Assembly (NCBI RefSeq): GCF_007828725.1
Contig: NZ_VIUW01000003.1
Location: forward strand, 62,001-126,000
DNA: 64,000 nucleotides
Source: Marihabitans asiaticum
GTDB lineage: Bacteria; Actinomycetota; Actinomycetes; Actinomycetales; Dermatophilaceae
Direction of reading: 5' to 3'
Shown: in pieces, positions 31,066 through 40,357 of the stretch
Numbering within the stretch: position 1 is the stretch's first letter
Layout of the letters: each line of letters begins with the position of its first letter
Notes under the pieces: generated by a model
What the model saw: the letters and a program-made list of their open reading frames with translations, nothing else
Database searches by the model: none
What the model was told of the DNA's origin: nothing
Position numbers and translations under genes: made by a program

Positions 31066-32249
31066 TGCGCCTCGACGTCATCTCGATCTTCCCGGACTAC
31101 CTCGCCCCGCTCGACCTCTCCCTCATCGGCAAGGCCCGCCGCGACGGCCTGGTCGACCTGCGGGTGCATGATCTGCGCGACTTCGCCCACGACCGGCACC
31201 GCACCGTCGACGACACCCCCTACGGCGGCGGCGCGGGCATGGTGATGTCGGCCCAGCCGTGGAGCGAGGCGCTGACCGACGTGCTCGGCACCGCCGACGC
31301 CCCCGGCGAGCGTCCGGTCCTCATCGTCCCCGGTCCCGGCGGACAGCCGTTCGACCAGGCGATGGCGCGCGAGCTGAGCGGGCGAGGCTGGCTCGCCTTC
31401 GCCTGCGGTCGCTACGAAGGGATCGACGAGCGGGTCTACGAGTGGGCGGCCGAGCGGATGGAGGTCCGCGTCGTCTCCCTCGGTGACTACGTGCTGAACG
31501 GCGGCGAGGTCGCGGCGATGGCCATGATCGAGGCCGTCGTGCGGCTGCTGCCGGGGGTGGTCGGCAACGCCGAGTCCCTCGTCGAGGAGAGCCACGAAGG
31601 GGGGCTGCTCGAGTACCCGCTCTACACCAAGCCCGCCGAGTGGGACGGACGCCCCGTGCCCGAGGTGCTGCTCTCCGGCGACCACGCACGGATCGAGCGG
31701 TGGCGTCACCAGCAGCGCCTCGAGCGCACCGCGGCGCGCCGGCCCGACCTGCTCCCCAGGTCAGGAGCGCTCGGTGTCGACGGGCTCGCCGACCTCGACC
31801 ACGGCATCGCCACGCCCGCCGAGGTGGGGGAGATCGTCACCCTGCAGAAGGCGTGCTGGAGCGAGCTGACCGCGGAACCGCGGCAGTGGCGCGGAGCGCC
31901 CGCCGAAGGGGTGGAAGAGGTGCAGGCCGGCCTGAAAAGCTGGACCACGCACACCTTCCGGTCCGAGGGCCGCCTCGTGGCCTCGGTCCGGGTGCGCCGC
32001 TCCCCGGAGGACCCGCAGGTCTGGCAGATCGAGCGGCTCATGGTGGCGCCCGACCTGCAGGGCAGGGGCCTGGGCCACGCGCTCATCGGCTACGCCGAGC
32101 GGCTCGCTCCGCCGGACGTGACGACCTTCGTCCTCGAGGCAGGGCACGACATCGCCGAGCAGCGGCGGATGTTCCGCAAGGCGGGGTACAAGGTCGTCGG
32201 CCCCGGCCCGGGTACCGGCACGGTCGAGCTGATCAAGCGCCGCCCCTGA
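31065..32249 (+). CDS. trmD: tRNA (guanine37-N1)-methyltransferase fused to a GNAT acetyltransferase domain
   Basis: A 394-residue protein. Residues 1-235 are TrmD, the SPOUT enzyme that methylates G37 of t[27 protein letters not shown] and the knot segment [15 protein letters not shown] near 143 are all present, ending [10 protein letters not shown]. The frame then continues without a stop through a linker into a GNAT-like domain, whose acetyl-CoA loop is [15 protein letters not shown] (328-342), followed by the typical NVxFYxKxGF-like segment [14 protein letters not shown]. The GNAT substrate is unknown. The start overlaps the rimM stop by one base. Confidence 0.93.
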   Translation: MRLDVISIFPDYLAPLDLSLIGKARRDGLVDLRVHDLRDFAHDRHRTVDDTPYGGGAGMVMSAQPWSEALTDVLGTADAPGERPVLIVPGPGGQPFDQAMARELSGRGWLAFACGRYEGIDERVYEWAAERMEVRVVSLGDYVLNGGEVAAMAMIEAVVRLLPGVVGNAESLVEESHEGGLLEYPLYTKPAEWDGRPVPEVLLSGDHARIERWRHQQRLERTAARRPDLLPRSGALGVDGLADLDHGIATPAEVGEIVTLQKACWSELTAEPRQWRGAPAEGVEEVQAGLKSWTTHTFRSEGRLVASVRVRRSPEDPQVWQIERLMVAPDLQGRGLGHALIGYAERLAPPDVTTFVLEAGHDIAEQRRMFRKAGYKVVGPGPGTGTVELIKRRP

Positions 32250-32285
32250 GCCGGCGATTTCAGGTCCGGGTGCCCGCTCTGGCAG

Positions 32286-32420
32286 AATCGTCCAGCGCGT
32301 CCGACGCGAACCCCGCCCCTGCCACAGGGGGAGTGGTCAGGAGACCACGCGGCGGAGCGGACGCGACTCACACGACCTAGGACGGTGGGCGGCCTGTGGC
32401 GCCCGCGGGAAGAGACAGCC
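32286..32420 (+). promoter_or_regulatory. Promoter and structured leader of rplS
   Basis: A CAGAAT -10-like element near 32283-32288 is followed by a leader of about 125 bases. In it CGCGTCCG (32296-32303) pairs with CGGACGCG (32358-32365), enclosing a hairpin GTGGTC/GACCAC (32333-32348). A GGGAAGAGACAGCC ribosome-binding region precedes the ATG. Autogenous control by L19 is a guess. Confidence 0.4.
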
Positions 32421-32777
32421 ATGCAGCGTTTCGACGCGATCGACCAGGCCTCGATGAAGACCGACCTGCCCGACTTCCGGGCCGGCGACACCGTCAAGGT
32501 CCACACCAAGGTCATCGAGGGCACGCGCTCGCGTATCCAGGTGTTCCAGGGAGTCGTCATCCGGCGCCACGGCGGCGGGATCGGTGAGACCTTCACCGTC
32601 CGCAAGGTCTCCTTCGGCGTCGGCGTGGAGCGCACCTTCCCGCTGCACTCGCCGAACATCGACAAGATCGAGGTGGCGATGCGCGGTGACGTGCGCCGCG
32701 CGAAGCTGTACTACCTGCGTGACCTGCGCGGCAAGGCGGCCCGGATCCGCGAGCGTCGCGAGACCCCGGCCAGCTGA
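32421..32777 (+). CDS. rplS: 50S ribosomal protein L19
   Basis: A 118-residue protein with the L19 landmarks [59 protein letters not shown] and [19 protein letters not shown] 32421 gives [15 protein letters not shown], a normal actinobacterial N-terminus. It follows trmD after a 171-base leader and precedes two signal peptidase genes, the usual order. Confidence 0.97.
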   Translation: MQRFDAIDQASMKTDLPDFRAGDTVKVHTKVIEGTRSRIQVFQGVVIRRHGGGIGETFTVRKVSFGVGVERTFPLHSPNIDKIEVAMRGDVRRAKLYYLRDLRGKAARIRERRETPAS

Positions 32778-32815
32778 CGTCGGCCGGCCTGACGCCCTTC
32801 GGGCTCCAGCGGCCC

Positions 32816-32828
32816 TAGGCTGACGGTG
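32816..32828 (+). promoter_or_regulatory. Leaderless-type promoter of the first signal peptidase gene
   Basis: TAGGCT (32816-32821) stands seven bases before ATG 32829. A GTG three bases upstream of the ATG is also possible as start. Confidence 0.45.
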
Positions 32829-33494
32829 ATGACCACCGACCACGAGCGCACGACCCTCGCCCCCGCCGGGGCGGGGGTCGTCTCGCGTCGCGGCCGGCGG
32901 CTGCTCCTGCACCTCGGAGCGGCCGTCCTCGTCGTGATGCTGCTCCGCGCCTTCGTCATCGAGTCCTTCTACGTGCCGAGCGCCTCGATGTCGCCGACGA
33001 TCCGCGCGGGAGACCGGGTGGTCGTGGCCAAGACCGCGACCGGGGACCTGCGACCCGGCGACGTCATCGTCTTCGACGGCACCGGCACCATGGCGCCGGC
33101 CGACCGCAGCCCGTACATGTCCGACGGGCTGCTGGGACGCACGCTGTCCGGTCTGGCCTCGGCCGTCGGCGTCTCCCTCGGCGAGCATGACTACCTCAAG
33201 CGGGTCGCCGCGGTCGGGGGCCAGCGGCTGAGCTGCACCCCCGAGGCAGGACTGGTCCGCGACGGCGAGAGGGTGACCGAGGACTATCTCGCCGAGGACG
33301 AGCAGGCCTGCTCGTCCCCCTTCGACGTCGTCGTCCCGCAGGGGCGGATCTTCGTCCTCGGTGACCACCGCTCCGACTCCCTCGACTCCCGCTCCCGGCT
33401 CGGGGCACCCGGCGGCGGGATGATCCCGGTCGACGACGTCGTCGGTGAGGTCGTGCTCCGCTACTGGCCGCTACCGCGTGCGGGGGTGCTGTGA
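32829..33494 (+). CDS. lepB: Signal peptidase I (first of two)
   Basis: A 221-residue membrane serine protease (S26) that removes signal peptides outside the membrane. A single N-terminal segment (about 26-46) leads into SASMSPTI with nucleophile Ser53; Lys124 in DYLKRVAAVGG is the general base, and GDHRSDSLDSR is box E. A Cys pair (TPEAG region and EDEQACSS) is present in the extracytoplasmic part. A second paralogue follows 105 bases downstream. Confidence 0.94.
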   Translation: MTTDHERTTLAPAGAGVVSRRGRRLLLHLGAAVLVVMLLRAFVIESFYVPSASMSPTIRAGDRVVVAKTATGDLRPGDVIVFDGTGTMAPADRSPYMSDGLLGRTLSGLASAVGVSLGEHDYLKRVAAVGGQRLSCTPEAGLVRDGERVTEDYLAEDEQACSSPFDVVVPQGRIFVLGDHRSDSLDSRSRLGAPGGGMIPVDDVVGEVVLRYWPLPRAGVL

Positions 33495-33599
33495 GCGTGC
33501 CACCGGCGCTCCCCGGACCGATGTGCGTCGCGCCGACGCGGTCAGCGATACTGTCTGCGCTCCGGGCCACCCCTGGGCCAGGAGCGACAAGGAGACTAC

Positions 33600-34409
33600 G
33601 TGGCCACTGACGCCGACTCGCCGCGCACCGACGCCGAGGACGACGGCTCCCGCGGCGGATCTGACCACCAGGACCGACCCGGTCTCGGCGCGCGCGCCGG
33701 CGCGGCCGTCAAGGAGACGGTCATCGTCCTCGCGATGGCGCTCACCCTGTCCTTCGTCGTCAAGACCTTCCTGCTGCAGGCCTTCTACATCCCCAGCGAG
33801 TCCATGGAGAACACCCTCCTCGTCGGCGACCGGGTGATCGTCTCCAAGCTCACGCCGGGACCGCTGGAGATCGAGCGCGGCGACGTCGTCGTCTTCGAGG
33901 ACCCGGGCGACTGGCTCGGCGAGGTCCAGCAGGCCAACCACGGCGCCGTGCTCAACGCGGTCCGCGACGGCCTCACCTTCGTCGGTCTGCTCCCGGACAC
34001 CTCCGAAGGGCACCTCATCAAGCGGGTCGTCGGGCTGCCCGGTGACCGGGTGCAGTGCTGCGACACCGAGGGCCGGATGATGATCAACGGCAAGGCGGTC
34101 GACGAGTCCGCCTACATCAAGCCTGGGGTCGAGCCGAGCAACCTCGAGTTCGACATCACCGTCCCTCGCGACCGCGTGTGGGTGATGGGCGACAACCGGG
34201 ACGACAGCGCGGACTCGCGCTTCCACGACCCCTCGTCCACCGGGGCCGACGGCTCCGTGCCGATCGACAAGGTGGTGGGCAAGGCCGAGGTGATCGTCTG
34301 GCCCTTCGGCCGGTTCGGACGCCTGTCCAACCATGCCGAGGCCTACGCCGACCTGCCGCGGATCCGCGCTGCGGACGACCTCTCGGGGCGGCTCGTCGCC
34401 GCGAGGTGA
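33600..34409 (+). CDS. lepB: Signal peptidase I (second of two)
   Basis: A 269-residue S26 signal peptidase with a charged cytoplasmic N-terminus (1-38), one membrane segment (about 39-58), nucleophile Ser68 in [10 protein letters not shown], base Lys141 in [12 protein letters not shown] and box [12 protein letters not shown]. Longer and less similar to its neighbour than a recent duplicate would be. GTG 33600 follows a good ACAAGGAGAC site and a TACTGT element at 33549-33554, so it may have its own promoter. Confidence 0.95.
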   Translation: MATDADSPRTDAEDDGSRGGSDHQDRPGLGARAGAAVKETVIVLAMALTLSFVVKTFLLQAFYIPSESMENTLLVGDRVIVSKLTPGPLEIERGDVVVFEDPGDWLGEVQQANHGAVLNAVRDGLTFVGLLPDTSEGHLIKRVVGLPGDRVQCCDTEGRMMINGKAVDESAYIKPGVEPSNLEFDITVPRDRVWVMGDNRDDSADSRFHDPSSTGADGSVPIDKVVGKAEVIVWPFGRFGRLSNHAEAYADLPRIRAADDLSGRLVAAR

Positions 34410-34413
34410 GCAG

Positions 34414-35178
34414 ATGAGCAGCCAGCAGCTCCGGCCCACCAGGGCGAAGGGGGGATCGCGCCGCCTCCCGAAGAAGCCCAGCCTGCGGGTCGAGCGCGAT
34501 CTGCAACGCCAGGGCTACCCCGTCCTCGCCGGGATGGACGAGGTGGGACGCGGCGCCCTCGCCGGGCCGGTGAGCGTCGGCGTCGTCGTGATCGACGAGT
34601 CGTGCCGCTCCGCCCCTGCTGGGGTGCGTGACAGCAAGCTCATGACCCCGGCCGCGCGGGGAGCCATGGTCCCCAGGCTGTGCCGGTGGGCGCTCTCCAG
34701 CGCGGTGGGACACGCCTCCCCGGCCGAGATCGACGCGGTCGGGATCATGGCGGCGCTGCGGCTGGCGGGCCGGCGCGCGCTCGCGGCGCTGGACGTCACG
34801 CCCGACATCGTCATCCTCGACGGCAACCACGACTGGCTCAGCGACCCGGAGCAGGTAGGACTCTTCGCCGAGCTGGCGGACGGACCGGCCACCCCTCCGG
34901 TACGCACGATGATCAAGGCCGACATGGCGTGCTCGTCGGTCGCGGCCGCGAGCGTGCTGGCGAAGGTCAGCCGGGACACCCTGATGATCGAGCTGTCGGA
35001 GCAGCACCCCGAGTACGGCTGGGGCGAGAACAAGGGCTACTCCGCCAGCGCGCATCTCGACGCCCTGACCCGGCACGGCGCGTGCGCGCTGCACCGGCGG
35101 TCCTGGAGCCTGCCCGGCGTGGTGCATGATGGCGAGGTCACCTGCCCGCCGACCGACAGCGCGGAGAGGCTGCCCTGA
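34414..35178 (+). CDS. rnhB: Ribonuclease HII
   Basis: A 254-residue enzyme that cuts RNA in RNA-DNA hybrids and single ribonucleotides in [21 protein letters not shown] holds Asp42 and Glu43; LDGNHDWL and [21 protein letters not shown] provide the remaining acidic ligands. ATG 34414 is four bases after lepB, preceded by GCGAGGTGAGC. The stop shares a base with the DUF2469 start, so the genes are coupled. Confidence 0.95.
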   Translation: MSSQQLRPTRAKGGSRRLPKKPSLRVERDLQRQGYPVLAGMDEVGRGALAGPVSVGVVVIDESCRSAPAGVRDSKLMTPAARGAMVPRLCRWALSSAVGHASPAEIDAVGIMAALRLAGRRALAALDVTPDIVILDGNHDWLSDPEQVGLFAELADGPATPPVRTMIKADMACSSVAAASVLAKVSRDTLMIELSEQHPEYGWGENKGYSASAHLDALTRHGACALHRRSWSLPGVVHDGEVTCPPTDSAERLP

Positions 35179-35492
35179 TGAGTGCCGAGGACCTGGAGAA
35201 GTACGAGACCGAGATGGAGCTCGCGCTCTACCGCGAGTACCGCGACGTCGTGCACCTCTTCAGCCATGTCGTCGAGACCGACCGCCGCTTCTACCTGGCC
35301 AACTCGGTCCAGGTCGACGTGCGTGGAGAGGGTGCCGAGGTGTACTTCGAGGTCACCCTCGAGGACGCCTGGGTGTGGGACATCTACCGTCCGGCTCGCT
35401 TCGCCAAGCAGGTCCGGGTGGTCACCTTCAAGGACGTCAACGTCGAGGAGCTCGCCAAGAGCGAGCTCGAGGTGCCCAAGAGCGGGTTCTGA
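35178..35492 (+). CDS. DUF2469 family protein
   Basis: A 104-residue acidic protein beginning [25 protein letters not shown], with YLANSVQVDVR and WVWDIYRPARFAKQVRVVTF. This family is almost confined to actinobacteria and is found between rnhB and yraN. No biochemical function is known to me. The start overlaps the rnhB stop by one base. Confidence 0.93.
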   Translation: MSAEDLEKYETEMELALYREYRDVVHLFSHVVETDRRFYLANSVQVDVRGEGAEVYFEVTLEDAWVWDIYRPARFAKQVRVVTFKDVNVEELAKSELEVPKSGF

Positions 35493-35605
35493 CCCCGGCG
35501 CCCGTCCACACCGCCTCGGGTGGGCCGTGACCTTTCCACAGCGGGCGAAGGGGGAGTGCCCCGCCGAACGCTGTCGGCGTTGACTCGCGTGCGGAGGTGG
35601 TCCGC

Positions 35606-35980
35606 ATGGGACACGAGGCGGTCGATGACCGGCGCACGGTAGGAGCCGAGGGGGAGCAGGCCGCCGAGGCCTACCTCACCGGCTTGGGCATGGAGGTGGT
35701 CGAGCGCAACTGGCGGTGCCCGGTCGGAGAGATCGACCTCGTCCTGCGCGACGGGCCGACGGCGGTGATCTGCGAGGTGAAGACCCGGCGATCCTCCACC
35801 TTCGGCACCCCGGCGGAGGCGGTGACCCGGGCCAAGCTCGCCCGTCTCCGCCGCCTCGCCGGCTGCTGGCTGGAGGCTCAGGACGAGCGCTACGCGTCGG
35901 TGCGGATCGATGTCGTCGGGCTGCTGCGGCACCCGGACGGGAGCTACACCGTGACCCATCTCCAGGGGGTCGGCCGATGA
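35606..35980 (+). CDS. YraN/UPF0102 family nuclease-fold protein
   Basis: A 124-residue protein with a restriction-nuclease-like core: EGEQAAEAYLTGLGMEVVERNWR, then GEIDLVLRDG and CEVKTRRSS, giving the Glu, Asp and Glu-x-Lys of the fold. The in vivo role is unsettled; linkage to comM and dprA suggests DNA processing. ATG 35606 is preferred to GTG 35597 because GGAGG at 35593-35597 is well spaced for it. The stop overlaps the comM ATG. A CGAAGGGG word lies in the 113-base gap before it. Confidence 0.93.
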   Translation: MGHEAVDDRRTVGAEGEQAAEAYLTGLGMEVVERNWRCPVGEIDLVLRDGPTAVICEVKTRRSSTFGTPAEAVTRAKLARLRRLAGCWLEAQDERYASVRIDVVGLLRHPDGSYTVTHLQGVGR

Positions 35981-37515
35981 GTATCGCGGTGACCAGGGCG
36001 GTGGCGTTGCGGGGAGTCAGTGGGCACCTTGTCGACGTCGAGTGTCACATCGGGCGAGGTCTGCCGGCGTTCGACATCGGCGGCCTGCCCGACCGGGCGC
36101 TGCGCCAGGCGCCGGGGCGGGTGCGCGCGGCTGTGCTCTCGGCAGAGTTCTCGCTCAACAGCAGTCAGGTCATGGTCAACCTCTCACCGGCGGCGATCCC
36201 CAAGCACGGCACGGGCTTCGACCTGGCCATCGCGGTAGGAGCCCTCGCCGCGGCAGGTGAGCTGCCGGTGCAGGCCGTGCGGGAGGTGGTCCACGTCGCC
36301 GAGCTGGGTCTGGACGGCCAGCTCCGGCATGTGGTCGGCGTGCTGCCCTCGGTGCTCGCCGCGCGGGCAGGAGGCTGCCGCTGCGTCGTCGTCGCGCCGG
36401 AGGACGTCGCTGAGGCCCGTCTCGTCGACGGGGTCCGGGTCGTGACCGCCCGGCGGCTGGGCGACCTCGTCTCGCTGTACCGGGCGGCGCGATCAGGCGA
36501 GGAGCTGCCCGAAGCGCCGGACCCGGAGCCGGTGCCGCCACCGTCGGGGCGGGTCATCGACCTGGCCGAGGTCTCCGGGCAGCACGAGGCTCGCTCGGCT
36601 CTGACGTTGGCGGCCGCGGGAGGCCACCACGTCCTGCTCACCGGACCGCCCGGCTCGGGCAAGACGATGCTTGCCGAGCGGATGGTCACCATCCTGCCGC
36701 CGCTGAGCCAGGACCAGGCCCTCGAGAGCCTCGCGGTGCGCTCGCTCGTCGGCGCAGTACCGGCCGGTGCCGCGGTCGACCCGACACCCCCCTTCGTCGC
36801 TCCGCACCACTCGGCGTCCGTGGCGGCGCTGGTCGGTGGCGGGTCGGGGGCGGTGCTCCCCGGAGCGGTGTCGCAGGCGCACAACGGCGTGCTCTTCCTC
36901 GACGAGGCAGCGGAGTTCCCCACGTCCGTGCTGCAGGCGTTGCGCCAGCCCTTGGAGTCCGGCCGGGTCGTCATCGCCCGGGCTCGGGAGCAGGTGACCT
37001 TCCCCGCGAGGGTGCAGCTCGTCCTTGCCGCCAACCCGTGCCCGTGCGGCGAAGGGCACGGGCGTGGCCTGGCCTGCCGCTGCCGCCCCATGGAGCGGCG
37101 CACCTACGCGGCTCGGCTGTCCGGTCCACTGCTGGACCGGATCGACATCCAGGTGCAGGTCCCCAAGGTCTCGCTCGCGGCTCTGTCCGAGGCGCCGGGC
37201 GACAGCAGCGCGGTCGTCGCGGCGCACGTGAGGCAGGCCAGGGCAGCCCAGGCGCTCCGGTGGGCCGAAGGCGGCTGGGCGTTGAACTCGCAGGTGCCCG
37301 GTCCGGTGCTGCGGCGGCCACCGTGGCGGCTGCCGTCCAGCACGACCCATCAGCTCGACCGCGCCCTCGAGCTGGGTAACCTGACCGGGAGAGGCTATGA
37401 CCGGGTGCTCAGACTCGCCTGGACCGCGGCCGACCTGGCCGGTCGGGATGTTCCGTCCGCAGGCGACATCGGCATGGCGCTGATATACCGCACGTCGGGG
37501 GCCGCAGCGGCATGA
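35977..37515 (+). CDS. comM: YifB/ComM-type AAA+ ATPase (Mg-chelatase-like)
   Basis: A 512-residue ring ATPase. The N-terminal Lon-like domain has VDVECHIGRGLPAFDIGGLPDRALR; Walker A GPPGSGKTML starts at residue 223, Walker B is LFLDEAAEF, and the C-terminal Mg-chelatase part ends LAWTAADLAGRDVPSAGDIGMAL. A cysteine cluster, NPCPCGEGHGRGLACRC, fits a zinc site. In Vibrio and Haemophilus ComM is the branch-migration helicase of natural transformation. Coupled by ATGA overlaps to yraN and dprA. Confidence 0.94.
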   Translation: MSIAVTRAVALRGVSGHLVDVECHIGRGLPAFDIGGLPDRALRQAPGRVRAAVLSAEFSLNSSQVMVNLSPAAIPKHGTGFDLAIAVGALAAAGELPVQAVREVVHVAELGLDGQLRHVVGVLPSVLAARAGGCRCVVVAPEDVAEARLVDGVRVVTARRLGDLVSLYRAARSGEELPEAPDPEPVPPPSGRVIDLAEVSGQHEARSALTLAAAGGHHVLLTGPPGSGKTMLAERMVTILPPLSQDQALESLAVRSLVGAVPAGAAVDPTPPFVAPHHSASVAALVGGGSGAVLPGAVSQAHNGVLFLDEAAEFPTSVLQALRQPLESGRVVIARAREQVTFPARVQLVLAANPCPCGEGHGRGLACRCRPMERRTYAARLSGPLLDRIDIQVQVPKVSLAALSEAPGDSSAVVAAHVRQARAAQALRWAEGGWALNSQVPGPVLRRPPWRLPSSTTHQLDRALELGNLTGRGYDRVLRLAWTAADLAGRDVPSAGDIGMALIYRTSGAAAA

Positions 37516-38687
37516 GCGCCCAGCAGCCCACGAGGCGCACGGTCACCCTGGCCCTCGACATGGTGGGCGATGACGAGCGTCGTGCCCGCATCGCCTGGTC
37601 GCGGCTGCTCGAGCCCGGGCGGGAGCGACCTCGGCACGACTCGTCGGCGCTCGCTGCGGCGATCGAGCAGGACGGGCACGTGCTCGCGTGGCAGCGACTG
37701 TGCGCCGGTGATCTGGACCGGGCCGAGAGCGCGCGCGCGAGGGTCGCCGAGGTCGACGTCGACGCCGAGATCGATCGAGTCCGACGCATCGGGGCTCGCA
37801 CTCTCATCCCGGGCGATGAAGAGTGGCCGAGTGCCCTGGACCATCCCTCGGTCGCCCCGCACCTCATCTACGTGCGGGGAGCCGGTCGGCTGGACCTGCT
37901 GGCCCGGCGCTCGGTCGCGGTCGTGGGTTCGCGGGCAAGCAGCGGGTACGGCGAGGCGGTCGCCCGCGAGATCGGCAACGGGCTGACCCGTGCCGGCTGG
38001 AGCGTGGTGAGTGGTGCCGCCTTCGGCATCGACGCGGCAGCGCATCATGGCGGCCTCACCGGCGAGCAGGGCTGCGTCGCCGTCCTGCCCTGCGGGCCCG
38101 ACCGAATCTACCCGGCGTCGCACGCGCGTCTGATCGATGCGGTCTCGCGCGAAGGGGTGGTGATCACCGAGCTGGCGACCGGCATGACGGCGCAGCGGCA
38201 CCGGTTCCTCTCGCGCAACCGGATCATCGCCGGGCTGTCGCGGGCGGTCGTCGTGGTCGAGGCGGGACTGCGCTCGGGGTCGCTGAACACGGCCGGCTGG
38301 GCGGAGAGCATGCACATCCCCGTGGCGGCGGTGCCCGGGCCGGTCACCTCCATGGCCTCGGCCGGGTGCAACGAGTGGATCGCTGCTGGGCGGGCTCAGC
38401 TCGTAGTGGACGCGGGGGATGTGATCCGGCTGGCGGGGCATATCGGCGAGATCGACGGCGAAGAGGTCGAGCGGCTCGGACCCGCTCGCTCGGCCGACGT
38501 CCTGACTCAGCATCAGCGCCGGGTGCACGACCTCCTGCGCGTGCGCAAGGAGACCACGGTCGGTGAGCTCGCGTCCGCCTTGCTCATGCCGGTGGAGGAG
38601 ATCCTCGCCCAGCTCGGGGTGCTCTCGGTCCAGGGGTGGGCGGTCCAGGGCGAGTTCGGGGGGTGGCTGCGCGGCGAGGGGCGTTGA
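37512..38687 (+). CDS. dprA: DNA-processing protein DprA
   Basis: A 391-residue protein that loads RecA on incoming single-stranded DNA. The Rossmann core has [50 protein letters not shown] and [20 protein letters not shown]; a winged-helix-like C-terminal domain follows ([21 protein letters not shown]). The ATG overlaps the comM stop. Confidence 0.96.
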   Translation: MSAQQPTRRTVTLALDMVGDDERRARIAWSRLLEPGRERPRHDSSALAAAIEQDGHVLAWQRLCAGDLDRAESARARVAEVDVDAEIDRVRRIGARTLIPGDEEWPSALDHPSVAPHLIYVRGAGRLDLLARRSVAVVGSRASSGYGEAVAREIGNGLTRAGWSVVSGAAFGIDAAAHHGGLTGEQGCVAVLPCGPDRIYPASHARLIDAVSREGVVITELATGMTAQRHRFLSRNRIIAGLSRAVVVVEAGLRSGSLNTAGWAESMHIPVAAVPGPVTSMASAGCNEWIAAGRAQLVVDAGDVIRLAGHIGEIDGEEVERLGPARSADVLTQHQRRVHDLLRVRKETTVGELASALLMPVEEILAQLGVLSVQGWAVQGEFGGWLRGEGR

Positions 38688-38719
38688 TCGGTGCACGCCC
38701 GCTTGCGATGCTGACCCTC

Positions 38720-39292
38720 ATGCCCGAGCTGCCGTGTCGTGTCCTCGTGACCGGTGCCGGTGGGGCCGGCACGACGACCCTGGCGTCGGCGCTCGCGGCG
38801 CGTTGGTCGGTGCCGCACGCCGACGCCGACGACTACTACTGGCTCCCGACCGACCCGCCATACCGCGACAAGAGAGAGCCCGAGCATCGGGTCGACCTCA
38901 TGGAGCTGCTCTTCCTCCCTCGCCCGGCGTGGGCACTGTCCGGCTCGGTCATGGGGTGGCAAGGCGCCGAAGACAGGGTGGTCGACCGCGTTCGGGCCGT
39001 CGTCTTCCTCACCCTGGACCCGGCGACGCGCATGGCCCGGCTGGAGGACCGGCAACGGCGTCGATATGGCGCCGAGGCGATCGCCCCAGGAGGACCGCTG
39101 CACGAGGACCACCGAGCCTTCCTCGCGTGGCGCGCGGGGTACGACGATCCTCACTTCGACGGCCGCAACATCCTCGCGCACCGCGAGTGGCTCAGCTCGA
39201 TCGGGCGTCCGGTCGTCGAGCTCGACGCCGGCGCGCCTCCGGACGAGCTCCTTCGCGCGTGCGAGAGCCGTCTGCGCGAGGTGCTCACGTGA
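38720..39292 (+). CDS. P-loop nucleoside/nucleotide-kinase-like protein
   Basis: A 190-residue protein with a P-loop GAGGAGTTT near 12-20 in [21 protein letters not shown] and a [18 protein letters not shown] segment that resembles the substrate side of adenylate- or uridine-kinase-like proteins. The lid-like region has [18 protein letters not shown]. The substrate is unknown. ATG 38708 is an alternative start four codons earlier. The stop overlaps the xerC GTG. Confidence 0.75.
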   Translation: MPELPCRVLVTGAGGAGTTTLASALAARWSVPHADADDYYWLPTDPPYRDKREPEHRVDLMELLFLPRPAWALSGSVMGWQGAEDRVVDRVRAVVFLTLDPATRMARLEDRQRRRYGAEAIAPGGPLHEDHRAFLAWRAGYDDPHFDGRNILAHREWLSSIGRPVVELDAGAPPDELLRACESRLREVLT

Positions 39293-40206
39293 GCAGCCCG
39301 TGGGCGCAGACTCTCGTCGAGGAGTTCGTCACCCACCTGGCCCGCGAGCGAGATCTCTCGGAGCACACCGTCCGCGCCTACCGGGGCGATGTCCTCGGCT
39401 GCCTCACCTGGTGCGTCGAGGAGACCGCCGCCGAGGACCTGCGCGAGATCACCCTCGCCGACCTTCGATCCTGGCTCGGTGAGCAGTCGCGGTCGGGGGT
39501 GGCACGCAGCACGCTCGCGCGCCGCTCCGCGGGAGTTCGGACCTTCTTCGCCTGGGCCCGCCGCACCGGTCGGGTAGAGGTCGACCCGTCGGTCCGGCTC
39601 GCCAGCCCGCGACGCAACCGAACCCTCCCGGACGTGCTGAGCGCCGGCGCCGCGACCGAGCTGCTCGACATCGCCGCGGTCGCTGCCGACGACGACGATC
39701 CCGTGCACATCCGCAACCGCGCCGTCCTCGAGCTGCTCTATGCCACCGGGATCCGGGTCGGCGAGCTGTGCGGCCTCGACGTCGACGACGTCGACTCACC
39801 CCGCCAGGTCGTGCGGGTGCTGGGCAAGGGACGCACGGAGCGGATCGTCCCGTTCGGCGAGCCCGCCGCCCGCGCGGTAGGGGAGTGGCTCGCCTCGGGC
39901 CGACCTCGTCTCGCCACTGCAGCCTCGGGGCACGCCCTCTTCCTCGGCCGTCGGGGGGGACGTGTCGACCAGCGCCAGGTCCGCACGGTCGTCCACGAGC
40001 TGCTCCGGCACGTTCCCGACGCGCCGGATGTCGGGCCCCACGCCCTGCGGCACAGCGCCGCCACCCACCTGCTCGACGGGGGAGCCGACCTGCGCATGGT
40101 CCAGGAGCTCCTCGGGCACTCCTCGCTGGCGACGACGCAGATCTACACCCATGTCTCGGCCGAGCGTCTGCGCCGCTCCTACGAGCAGGCCCACCCCCGA
40201 GCCTGA
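39289..40206 (+). CDS. xerC: Tyrosine recombinase XerC
   Basis: A 305-residue site-specific recombinase that resolves chromosome dimers at dif with XerD and FtsK. The SAM-like N-terminal domain ([22 protein letters not shown]) binds DNA. The catalytic residues are all present: Arg156 in ATGIRVGEL, Lys in GKGRTERI, His251 and Arg254 in [10 protein letters not shown], His in LLGHSS and nucleophile Tyr286 in IYTHVS. The position after dprA and before rpsB is the normal place of actinobacterial xerC, so this is the housekeeping gene and not an integrase. Confidence 0.95.
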   Translation: MSSPWAQTLVEEFVTHLARERDLSEHTVRAYRGDVLGCLTWCVEETAAEDLREITLADLRSWLGEQSRSGVARSTLARRSAGVRTFFAWARRTGRVEVDPSVRLASPRRNRTLPDVLSAGAATELLDIAAVAADDDDPVHIRNRAVLELLYATGIRVGELCGLDVDDVDSPRQVVRVLGKGRTERIVPFGEPAARAVGEWLASGRPRLATAASGHALFLGRRGGRVDQRQVRTVVHELLRHVPDAPDVGPHALRHSAATHLLDGGADLRMVQELLGHSSLATTQIYTHVSAERLRRSYEQAHPRA

Positions 40207-40227
40207 TCGACCGGCGCTCGCCGCCGA

Positions 40228-40357
40228 CCGTTCGTCTGATGTTCCCCGGGGATCTGCGAAGGGGGAGGGGGGCCGTTCGGCTGATGTTCCCCGGGGATCT
40301 GCGAAGGGGGAGGGGGCCGTTGGTCTGAGGTTCCTTGGGGATCTGCGAAAGGGGAGG
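40228..40357. repeat. Three tandem units of a 44-45 bp repeat ending in GCGAAGGGGG
   Basis: Units run 40228-40272, 40273-40316 and 40317-40357. The first two differ by one base in the core; the third has about six changes and a broken motif (GCGAAAGGGG). Each holds TTCCCCGGGGATCTGCGAAG or a variant. The array starts 21 bases after xerC and ends exactly at the stop of the convergent peptidase gene. A fourth copy lies at 6654-6689. Confidence 0.85.

Noticed and set aside
39289-40206. Phage or integrative-element integrase
   Set aside because: Sequence features and the dprA-xerC-rpsB context mark it as the housekeeping XerC; no attachment-site duplication or mobile genes are near.
40228-40357. 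CRISPR array
   Set aside because: The units are directly adjacent with no unique spacers, there are only three, and no cas gene is nearby.
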